The translations under genes and the position numbers were made by a program. A stretch of 6,233 nucleotides of DNA from Pseudomonadota bacterium (GTDB taxonomy: Bacteria > Desulfobacterota > Anaeroferrophillalia > Anaeroferrophillales > Anaeroferrophillaceae), in the NCBI GenBank assembly GCA_011042595.1, contig DQWO01000115.1, positions 1 through 6,233 on the forward strand. Direction: 5' to 3'. Shown piece by piece: positions 1 to 5,166 of the stretch (the first letter of the stretch is position 1; each line of letters begins with the position of its first letter). A model generated the notes under the pieces. That model worked only from the letters and a program-made list of their open reading frames with translations. It was not told the origin of the DNA and made no database searches.

Positions 1-68
1 ATAATTGTACTGCCTGTGGTTTATGTGTTAAGGCCTGTCCGCCCCGGGCAATGGAGGTGAGCTTTTGA
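1..68 (+). CDS. C-terminal end of a [4Fe-4S] ferredoxin-like protein (5' truncated)
   Basis: Reading from base 3, the frame gives 21 residues and then TGA at 66-68. They include a complete C-x2-C-x2-C-x3-C-P motif (NCTACGLCVKACP), the classic signature of a bacterial-type [4Fe-4S] cluster. The motif lies only about 10 residues from the C-terminus, as in small ferredoxins or proteins with a terminal ferredoxin domain. The rest of the gene is outside the window, so a stand-alone ferredoxin cannot be told from a larger oxidoreductase, a DUF362-type protein or an Rnf-type subunit. Its stop overlaps the TTG start of iscR, so the two genes are probably cotranscribed and coupled. The cluster motif is clear; the protein's identity is unknown. 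Confidence 0.75.
   Translation, partial: NCTACGLCVKACPPRAMEVSF
53..60 (+). promoter_or_regulatory. Ribosome binding site of iscR
   Basis: GGAGGTGA is a near-perfect Shine-Dalgarno sequence. Its GGAGG core ends 7 nt before the TTG at 65. It lies inside the last codons of the upstream ferredoxin-like gene and supports the unusual TTG start of iscR. Confidence 0.85.
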
Positions 69-493
69 AGTTGTCGACTAAAGGAAGATATTCAGTTCGT
101 GCTATGCTGGCTATGGCGATTCTGGCTGATGGGACAAAGCCGGTTTCTTTGAAACAGATCAGCGCCCATGAAGGGATATCGGTCAGTTACCTTGAACAGC
201 TTTTTGTCCATCTGCGTCGTGCCGGGCTGGTGAAAAGTGTGCGTGGACCCGGCGGCGGTTATCATTTTGCCAGAAATCTGGATCAAATCACGGTCGCAGA
301 AATAATGGATGTGGTGCAGGAATGCACGCAGCCGGTTAACTGTGCTGCTTGCACTCAAGATCTGCCGGCTTGTGACGCTGGCCGGGGCAGCAGTGCATGT
401 CTGACCCGCCCCCTTTGGGATAAACTGGATGACACCATTGGTGCATTTCTGGAGTCGATTACCCTGCAGAATATTCTTGATGGGAGCATATGA
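65..493 (+). CDS. iscR: Rrf2-family Fe-S cluster transcriptional regulator, IscR type
   Basis: This 142-aa winged-helix regulator is expected to control Fe-S biogenesis genes according to whether it carries a cluster. The N-terminus (MKLSTKGRYSVRAMLAMA) and the recognition-helix stretch SYLEQLF (41-47), followed by GLVKSVRGPGGGY (54-66), match IscR closely. Glu44 corresponds to E. coli Glu43, which helps discriminate DNA sites. The cluster region (87-118) is atypical. E. coli uses C92, C98, C104 and H107. Here the cysteines are 87, 93, 96, 103 and 112, with wider spacing, and the CLTRPLW motif has Arg115 where the ligand His would be. The protein is shorter than E. coli IscR (162 aa) because it lacks the C-terminal tail. 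The TTG start is fixed by the Shine-Dalgarno at 53-60 and by homology. The stop overlaps the iscS start (ATGA). Any autoregulated promoter must lie upstream of the window. Confidence 0.92.
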   Translation: MKLSTKGRYSVRAMLAMAILADGTKPVSLKQISAHEGISVSYLEQLFVHLRRAGLVKSVRGPGGGYHFARNLDQITVAEIMDVVQECTQPVNCAACTQDLPACDAGRGSSACLTRPLWDKLDDTIGAFLESITLQNILDGSI

Positions 494-1650
494 ACATTTA
501 TCTGGATTATAACGGTACGACGCCGGTAGATCCAGCAGTACGCGATGAGATGTTGCCATTTCTAGGCGATCTATATGGGAATCCATCAAGTACCCATTGG
601 GCTGGGCAGGCGGCGCGTGAAGCAATTGATGGCGGACGCGAACAACTGGCAAGTTTAATTGGCGGAGATTCTGAAGAGATTGTTTTTACTGGTTGTGGCT
701 CTGAAAGTGACAACCTGGCCATCAAGGGAACTTTATGGTCTTGCTGTCAGCAGGATTTAACCAAAGCTCATGTGATAACCTCCGCGGTTGAACATCCGGC
801 GATAATAAATTGTTGCACCTTTCTGGAAAAATTGGGGGTTGATTTCACCTATCTCGATGTTGATCGGGATGGCATGATATCTGCCGATCAGGTTGAGGCG
901 GCAATTACTGATCGAACGATATTGATCTCCCTGATGCTGGCTAACAATGAAACCGGGGTCATCTTCCCGATAGAAGAAATTTCTCGGTTAACCAGGTCAC
1001 ATGGTATCCTGCTGCACACTGATGCTGTCCAGGCGGTGGGTAAAATTCCAGTGGATGTAAATGAGCTGGGCGTTGATCTGCTTTCTCTATCGGGTCACAA
1101 GTTTTACGCCCCCAAAGGTCTAGGTGCCTTGTGGGTTCGCCCCGGCGTGAATTTGGAGCCTCTCATTCACGGTGGGGGACAGGAACGGGGCAGGCGAAGT
1201 GGTACAGAGGCAGTTCCCAATATTGTTGCGGTGGGTAAGGCTGCCAGCCTGCTGGAACCTGAAAGTTTAGCTAAAGAAGTAAAACGACAGGCAAAACTAC
1301 GAGATGATCTGGAAACTGAACTGACAGAAAAATTACAAAGAGTGATCTTTCATGGCAGTCGGGTTGAAAGGTTGCCCAATACCACTAACTTTTCACTTCC
1401 CGGCATTGACGGTGAGTCGTTGAGAATGCATCTTGACTTACAGGGGATAGCTGTTTCTACCAGCTCAGCCTGTGCTTCAAGAGGTGGTAAGGGATCTCAA
1501 GTGTTGAGGGCTATGGGAGTATCGGAAGCTGAAGTCCAGAGTGCTATTCGAGTAAGTTTGGGTCGTTGGACTACGGATGCAGAAATCAGACAGTTTATTG
1601 ATATCCTGGTTGAAGCCGCAGAAGCTTTATGGCGCATCTCACCTTTGTAA
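490..1650 (+). CDS. iscS: Cysteine desulfurase (IscS/NifS family)
   Basis: This 386-aa PLP-dependent enzyme converts L-cysteine to alanine and an enzyme-bound persulfide, the sulfur source for Fe-S clusters and thiolated tRNA. Expected residues are present: His102 in VEHPA, Asp178 and Gln181 in HTDAVQAVGK, the Schiff-base Lys204 in LSLSGHKFYAPKG, the conserved RRSGTE block (235-240), and catalytic Cys328 on the loop STSSACAS, followed by the IRVSLGR block (353-359). Length is normal for class I desulfurases (E. coli IscS is 404 aa). The ATG overlaps the iscR stop, with a short GGGAG (482-486) three bases upstream, so expression is probably coupled to iscR. No IscU scaffold gene follows; the next gene is mnmA, as in bacteria where a desulfurase is paired with tRNA thiolation. 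The symbol is by family and context; nifS or a YrvO-like name would also be defensible. Confidence 0.93.
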   Translation: MNIYLDYNGTTPVDPAVRDEMLPFLGDLYGNPSSTHWAGQAAREAIDGGREQLASLIGGDSEEIVFTGCGSESDNLAIKGTLWSCCQQDLTKAHVITSAVEHPAIINCCTFLEKLGVDFTYLDVDRDGMISADQVEAAITDRTILISLMLANNETGVIFPIEEISRLTRSHGILLHTDAVQAVGKIPVDVNELGVDLLSLSGHKFYAPKGLGALWVRPGVNLEPLIHGGGQERGRRSGTEAVPNIVAVGKAASLLEPESLAKEVKRQAKLRDDLETELTEKLQRVIFHGSRVERLPNTTNFSLPGIDGESLRMHLDLQGIAVSTSSACASRGGKGSQVLRAMGVSEAEVQSAIRVSLGRWTTDAEIRQFIDILVEAAEALWRISPL

Positions 1651-1698
1651 TCCTGCAGACAATTGAAAATTTTAAAACTTCATTGTAAGTGATTCCCC

Positions 1699-2739
1699 GT
1701 GAGTGAAAAGATAGTAGTTGGTTTCAGTGGTGGCGTTGACAGCGTTATTGCGGCTTTATTGTTGCGTGAAGAAGGCTATGAAGTCCAACTTGTGGCCTTG
1801 GACATGGGAGCCATTGCTCCTGATTTGTTCAAGCAAAGGGTAATGCTGGCAGCCAATTTATTATCACTGCCGGTAGAGATAATAACGGTTCGGGAGCTTT
1901 TTAAACAGCAAGTTATTGATTACCTGGCAAAATCATACCTTGACGGGGTAACACCTAATCCTTGTATCCGCTGTAATGCCCGGGTAAAATTTGCTCTCTT
2001 GTGGCAGGCCAGCGAAACTTTTAATGCCCGGTGGTTGGCCACCGGGCATTATGTTCAGCTTTCTAGTTGGGGAAATCACCACCCGGTAATCATCCAGGGA
2101 GAGGATAAAACGAAAGATCAGAGTTATTTCCCCCAGCAGGTTCCAAGGGAATGGGTGGCCGCAGGCCAGTTTCCCCTGGGAAAAATGAAAAAGGAAAAAG
2201 TTCTGGACCTGGCCCGCCAGGCTGGTTATCCACTGGCTGATTATCGTGAAAGCCAGGAATTATGTTTTGTCAAAAATGGTTCATATGCAGACCTGTGTTG
2301 TCCGAGCTCGACTGATAACTCAGCCAGAACTGGCAATATAGTCAATCTGGCGGGTGAGATTATCGGCAAACACGGCGGCATTCATCACTATACCCTTGGG
2401 CAGCGCCGGGGCTTGGGCATCGCCCATGCTGAACCTCTCTATGTTTATGCCATCGATTCATTGAAAAATCAGTTGGTGGTAGCGGAACGCCAGCACCTTT
2501 ACCAGACGACTTTTATAGTTCGGAAACTTAACTGGTTTATCAAGGCGGAGAAATGTTCCCAACGCCTGCTTTGCCAGATCCGCTATCGGCACCAGCCGGC
2601 CCCGGCATCAGTGAAAATGATAGATCATGATACGATTCAGGTAGTGTATGATCAGCCTCAATTCGCTGTTACCCCCGGCCAGGGAGCGGCATTTTATCAG
2701 GACGGTTATCTGCTGGTGGGAGGGGTGATAAGCCGGTGA
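1699..2739 (+). CDS. mnmA: tRNA-specific 2-thiouridylase MnmA (divergent, CxxC type)
   Basis: This 346-aa protein is expected to adenylate U34 of tRNA-Lys, -Glu and -Gln with ATP and replace the 2-oxygen with sulfur from a persulfide. The PP-loop SGGVDS (10-15), TPNPCIRCN with Cys89 and Cys92 (85-93), ATGHY (114-118), KDQSYF (139-144), SQELCF with the second catalytic Cys189 (185-190), YTLGQRRGLGIA (231-242) and the C-terminal barrel motif AVTPGQGAAFY (323-333) are in family order. Cys92 and Cys189 match E. coli Cys102 and Cys199. The stretch from about 30 to 60 is a few residues shorter than in E. coli MnmA and lacks its M-K-x-W and acidic-DA elements. GTG is the first possible start, because an in-frame TGA lies at 1690-1692; upstream there is only a weak TAAGTGA. 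The stop overlaps mtaB (GTGA). The gene contains a perfect 13-bp inverted repeat (2022-2051). Confidence 0.9.
   Translation: MSEKIVVGFSGGVDSVIAALLLREEGYEVQLVALDMGAIAPDLFKQRVMLAANLLSLPVEIITVRELFKQQVIDYLAKSYLDGVTPNPCIRCNARVKFALLWQASETFNARWLATGHYVQLSSWGNHHPVIIQGEDKTKDQSYFPQQVPREWVAAGQFPLGKMKKEKVLDLARQAGYPLADYRESQELCFVKNGSYADLCCPSSTDNSARTGNIVNLAGEIIGKHGGIHHYTLGQRRGLGIAHAEPLYVYAIDSLKNQLVVAERQHLYQTTFIVRKLNWFIKAEKCSQRLLCQIRYRHQPAPASVKMIDHDTIQVVYDQPQFAVTPGQGAAFYQDGYLLVGGVISR
2022..2051 (+). repeat. Perfect 13-bp inverted repeat (hairpin) inside mnmA
   Basis: The left arm at 2022-2034 (TAATGCCCGGTGG) is the exact reverse complement of the right arm at 2039-2051, separated by the loop TTGG. It encodes residues NARWLATGHY of MnmA. 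The first ten bases of the left arm also occur at 1974-1983, so the right arm could pair with either copy. No T-run follows on either strand, so it does not look like an intrinsic terminator. The inverted repeat is seen directly; any role in RNA is inference. Confidence 0.9.
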
Positions 2740-4070
2740 AGGTTAAATGCGTTACTCTGGGTTGCAAATTGAACTATTATGAATCCTGTGCTCTGGGTGA
2801 GGAAATGGAGCGCCGTGGTTATCAGGTAGTTCGTGATGGATCGGCTGATATTGTTATTGTCAATACCTGTGCGGTTACCAGCAGGGCGGGGATGCAGAGC
2901 CGCCAGGAGGTGCGTAAAGCTATAAAAAATAACCCTGGAGCCCGGGTTATCATGACGGGTTGCTATGCTCAGTATAATCCGGAAATTGCTGATAGTATAG
3001 AAGGTCTGGCGGCGATTGTTGGTAATGCCGGCAAGGCTTCTATTCCTCATTGGATCAGTGATAATGAACAGTTGGAATCAGTGGCTCTGCAGCCGGAAAG
3101 TTTTGGTTTTTCAGGCTTTATGCCGGCTGACGCCCTTAAAGCCAGAAGCTTTATGGGGCGTAGTCGGGCTTTTTTGAAAATACAGGACGGTTGCAATGCA
3201 TTCTGTCATTATTGCATCATTCCTTTCTTGCGTGGCAGATCAAGGAGCCTGGGTAGGGCTGAAATTGTCACTGAAGCAAAGGCAATTGCTGATGTCGGAT
3301 ATCGGGAACTGGTTCTGACCGGTGTGCATTTGGGACAGTATGGTCAGGACCTGAAACCTGAACATGATCTTACTTTTTTGCTTGAGCAGCTACTGCGGGA
3401 ATCCAGGCTGCGCCTTCGTCTGGGTTCGTTGCAACCCCAGGAAGTTACTCCAACGATGATAAATCTGCTGGCGGATGAAGAAAACAATCTTTGTGAGCAC
3501 CTTCATCTTTCTCTACAGTCAGCAGATGACCAGGTACTGGCAAGCATGGGGCGTCCTTATGGTCAAAAGGATATTATGTTTCTGGCCAAGACCATAAAGC
3601 AGTTAAATCCCCGGGTAAACATTGGTGCTGATATTATTGTTGGCTATCCCACAGAAACCGAAGAGGCTTTTAAAAATACCTTTCATTTGCTTACCGATTT
3701 GCCTTTTACTTATCTCCATGTTTTTCCCTATTCTCCCAGGCCTGGAACTGTGGCGGCTAAAATGAAGGATATAGTGCCGGCAAAGGTGAAGAAGGAGAGA
3801 GTAAAGATTTTGTATGAATTAGAAAAAGCAAAGAAAACAGCATCATATAAGGAATATATAAACCATCCACTTAGAGTTGTTGTGGAACGGGTACATAAAT
3901 CTAAGGGGGAGTTGATCTCACTTTCCGGTCATTCACGAAATTACCTGAATGTATCAATTGATGATTTTATCAGTCATGAAACTACTACTTTTTTTAAACG
4001 GGAAATTAAGGTTTTCCCACATGCCTTTGATGGATTAAAGTTGCTGGCAAAGATTGACAGCCAGTCATAA
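2736..4070 (+). CDS. mtaB: tRNA (t6A37) methylthiotransferase MtaB
   Basis: This 444-aa radical-SAM enzyme is expected to convert t6A37 to ms2t6A37 in ANN-decoding tRNAs, using two [4Fe-4S] clusters, SAM and a sulfur donor. Auxiliary-cluster cysteines are Cys10 (TLGCKLNYYES), Cys45 (VNTCAVTSRA) and Cys76 (MTGCYAQ). The radical-SAM motif is Cys153-x3-Cys157-x2-Cys160 (DGCNAFCHYCIIPFLRGRSRS). GADIIVGYPTETEEAF (297-312) and YSPRPGT (332-338) are typical core blocks. Residues from about 375 form the C-terminal TRAM domain, expected to bind tRNA. GCKLN plus SRQEVRK point to the MtaB/YqeV branch rather than MiaB or RimO. Length matches the family (about 430-450 aa). The GTG start overlaps the mnmA stop and is served by GGGAGGGG at 2718-2725. 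Together with mnmA it would give one transcript for anticodon-loop sulfur modification at positions 34 and 37. Confidence 0.92.
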   Translation: MKVKCVTLGCKLNYYESCALGEEMERRGYQVVRDGSADIVIVNTCAVTSRAGMQSRQEVRKAIKNNPGARVIMTGCYAQYNPEIADSIEGLAAIVGNAGKASIPHWISDNEQLESVALQPESFGFSGFMPADALKARSFMGRSRAFLKIQDGCNAFCHYCIIPFLRGRSRSLGRAEIVTEAKAIADVGYRELVLTGVHLGQYGQDLKPEHDLTFLLEQLLRESRLRLRLGSLQPQEVTPTMINLLADEENNLCEHLHLSLQSADDQVLASMGRPYGQKDIMFLAKTIKQLNPRVNIGADIIVGYPTETEEAFKNTFHLLTDLPFTYLHVFPYSPRPGTVAAKMKDIVPAKVKKERVKILYELEKAKKTASYKEYINHPLRVVVERVHKSKGELISLSGHSRNYLNVSIDDFISHETTTFFKREIKVFPHAFDGLKLLAKIDSQS

Positions 4071-4082
4071 TTATGCTACAAA
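4054..4082 (+). promoter_or_regulatory. Candidate sigma70-type promoter for the DUF1858-tlyA pair
   Basis: A perfect -35 TTGACA (4054-4059) is followed after 17 bases by TACAAA (4077-4082), which is directly preceded by TGC (4074-4076), an extended -10 element. Transcription would begin near 4089, leaving a leader of about 33 nt before the ATG at 4122. The -35 box lies within the last codons of mtaB. The motif is seen in sequence; activity is inferred. Confidence 0.5.
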
Positions 4083-4108
4083 CTGGATTAACTTACTAAA
4101 CATAAACT

Positions 4109-4114
4109 GGAGGA
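4109..4114 (+). promoter_or_regulatory. Ribosome binding site of the DUF1858 gene
   Basis: GGAGGA sits 7 nt before the ATG at 4122 in an A-rich leader. It is one of the two strongest Shine-Dalgarno sequences in the window, which suggests good translation of the small protein and, by coupling, of tlyA, which has no Shine-Dalgarno of its own. Confidence 0.8.
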
Positions 4115-4121
4115 AATTAAA

Positions 4122-4316
4122 ATGATTGGTAAATCTACTCCCATTCGTGATCTGTTAACAAAATATCCCAAAGCGGCTGAAGTTTTTGCCGGAAAGGGCA
4201 TGGGATGTCTGGGTTGTTCGGCGTCCATGTTTGAAACCATTGAAGAAGGAGCCCTGGCTCATGGCCTGGATCCGGATAAACTGGTTGATGAAATGAATGC
4301 CGCTCTGACCGAATGA
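4122..4316 (+). CDS. DUF1858 small redox-disulfide protein (hybrid-cluster-protein-associated type)
   Basis: This 64-aa soluble protein has no signal peptide or membrane segment. It matches the DUF1858 / 'hybrid cluster protein-associated redox disulfide domain' pattern: an N-terminal stretch STPIRDLLTKYPKAAEVF, then GMGCLGC with Cys29-x2-Cys32, then a helix ETIEEGALAHGLD (38-50) and an acidic C-terminus. The CxxC could be a redox disulfide or a metal/persulfide site; the biochemical role of the family is not settled. It has a strong ribosome binding site and a candidate promoter of its own, and its stop overlaps the tlyA start (ATGA). Proximity to sulfur-handling genes suggests a thiol or sulfur role, but that is inference. 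The family assignment rests on motif and length. Confidence 0.85.
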   Translation: MIGKSTPIRDLLTKYPKAAEVFAGKGMGCLGCSASMFETIEEGALAHGLDPDKLVDEMNAALTE

Positions 4317-5053
4317 AAACTGGCCGTGAACGATTGGATGTTATCCTGGTTTCCCGGGGTCTGGCAGCCAGTCGGGAACGGGCCCAGGCTCTCATTATGG
4401 CCGGCAAGGTTCTTTGTGACGACATTGTGGTTGACAAGGCCGGTCAGAAGGTTTCCCTGGGGTCAGTTATCCGTCTTAAGGAGCGTGATTTTCCCTATGT
4501 CAGCCGGGGCGGGTTGAAACTCGCCGGCGCATTACAATCTTTCAGCCTTGATCCTGTCGGTTGTGTTGCCCTGGATGTTGGTGCATCCACTGGTGGTTTT
4601 ACCCACTGTCTTCTGATGCATGGAGCCCGACTGGTTTACGCGGTAGATGTTGGTTATGGCCAACTGGCCTGGGAGTTACAGCAGGATTCCCGGGTCGTGG
4701 TTATGGATCGGACGAATATCCGTTCCCTTTCGCCAGCAGATTTTCCCGAAACAATAAACTTTTGCGTTATTGATGTTTCTTTCATCTCACTGGAAAAAGT
4801 ATTGCCCGCGGTTTATCCCCTTTTGAGTGCCGGAACGCCGGTTGTTGCTTTGGTGAAACCGCAGTTTGAGGTGGGGCGGCGTAATGTGGGGAAAGGGGGT
4901 ATCGTCCGTGATGAAAAGAAGCAGCAGGAGGCCCTGGAAAAAATCATCAGATCAGCCGAAGGTATCGGTTTTGACTTTCATCAAAAAATGATTTCACCCA
5001 TCACCGGGCAGAAGGGGAACCGGGAATTTCTTGTTTACCTCCGGCGGAATTAG
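4313..5053 (+). CDS. tlyA: TlyA-family rRNA 2'-O-methyltransferase (S4 + FtsJ-like)
   Basis: This 246-aa protein has an N-terminal S4 RNA-binding domain (RLDVILVSRGLAASRERAQALIMAGKV, 7-33) and a Rossmann methyltransferase domain. The SAM-binding loop is DVGASTGGFT (88-97). A K-D-K-E catalytic set is visible: Lys69 in SRGGLKL, Asp154 in IDVSFIS, Lys182 in LVKPQFE and Glu238 in GNREFLVYL. Characterised relatives 2'-O-methylate cytidines in 23S rRNA and, in some, 16S rRNA, which affects capreomycin sensitivity; which sites are used here cannot be read from sequence. The old name 'hemolysin A' is misleading. The ATG overlaps the DUF1858 stop and has no recognisable Shine-Dalgarno, so translation probably depends on coupling. 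It is the only gene in the window with no obvious cysteine or Fe-S chemistry. Confidence 0.92.
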   Translation: MKTGRERLDVILVSRGLAASRERAQALIMAGKVLCDDIVVDKAGQKVSLGSVIRLKERDFPYVSRGGLKLAGALQSFSLDPVGCVALDVGASTGGFTHCLLMHGARLVYAVDVGYGQLAWELQQDSRVVVMDRTNIRSLSPADFPETINFCVIDVSFISLEKVLPAVYPLLSAGTPVVALVKPQFEVGRRNVGKGGIVRDEKKQQEALEKIIRSAEGIGFDFHQKMISPITGQKGNREFLVYLRRN

Positions 5054-5059
5054 TGTTTA

Positions 5060-5065
5060 TATAAT
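5060..5065 (+). promoter_or_regulatory. Possible -10 box for ispG
   Basis: TATAAT matches the -10 consensus exactly and lies 102 bp before the ispG ATG. No good -35 hexamer sits 16-18 bp upstream (the closest candidates are acctcc and tacctc), and there is no TGn extension. It may be chance in an AT-rich gap. Confidence 0.25.
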
Positions 5066-5122
5066 CTGAGCGATTAGCTGTCAGCATTTAGCTAGGTCCT
5101 AAACTGAGCGATCAGCTTTCAG
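5066..5122. repeat. Pair of imperfect 19-bp direct repeats
   Basis: CTGAGCGATTAGCTGTCAG (5066-5084) and CTGAGCGATCAGCTTTCAG (5104-5122) agree at 17 of 19 positions, with starts 38 bp apart. Each begins with CTGA-GCGA-T(C/T)AG, a possible 4-bp stem with a GCGA loop; the T/C difference keeps pairing as G-U or G-C. An inverted repeat TTTAG/CTAAA (5087-5091, 5099-5103) lies between the copies. It resembles the short AGCTNTCAGC-rich intergenic repeats scattered in some genomes. The repeat is seen; its nature is inferred. Confidence 0.7.
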
Positions 5123-5166
5123 AAAAGCATTGGTGAAAATGAATTCCAACCCATGGTCATGTCTAC

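Larger units (their letters stand above)
5054..5166. other. Intergenic region between tlyA and ispG
   Basis: This 113-bp AT-leaning gap holds a TATAAT box, two imperfect 19-bp repeats, several short inverted repeats such as GCTTT/AAAGC at 5115-5128, and two tiny ATG-initiated frames before ispG. I find no stem followed by a T-run, so no convincing intrinsic terminator for tlyA. Confidence 0.7.

Noticed and set aside
1..64. IscR-type operator immediately upstream of iscR
   Set aside because: No convincing type 1 or type 2 IscR motif is visible here, and the stretch is coding for the upstream ferredoxin-like protein.
92..652. Long open frame on the - strand across iscR and the start of iscS
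   Set aside because: It is antisense to two clearly recognised genes, its peptide resembles no family I know, and no ribosome binding site supports it; it is a shadow of coding sequence on the other strand.
1663..1691. Possible promoter in the iscS-mnmA gap (TTGAAA, 17 bp, TAAGTG)
   Set aside because: The -10 hexamer is very poor and transcription would start almost on the mnmA GTG; read-through from iscS is simpler.
2022..2060. mnmA hairpin as an intrinsic terminator
   Set aside because: No T-run follows the stem on either strand, and it lies in the middle of an intact gene.
3736..3745. 10-bp palindrome CCAGGCCTGG in mtaB
   Set aside because: It encodes part of the conserved SPRPGT motif and needs no other explanation.
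4080..4111. Direct repeat AAACTGGA at 4080-4087 and 4104-4111
   Set aside because: Only 8 bases, and the second copy overlaps the ribosome binding site; easily chance in an AT-rich leader.
4326..4517. Alternative-frame open stretch within tlyA
   Set aside because: It overlaps the S4 domain of tlyA in another frame, lacks a ribosome binding site and has no family resemblance.
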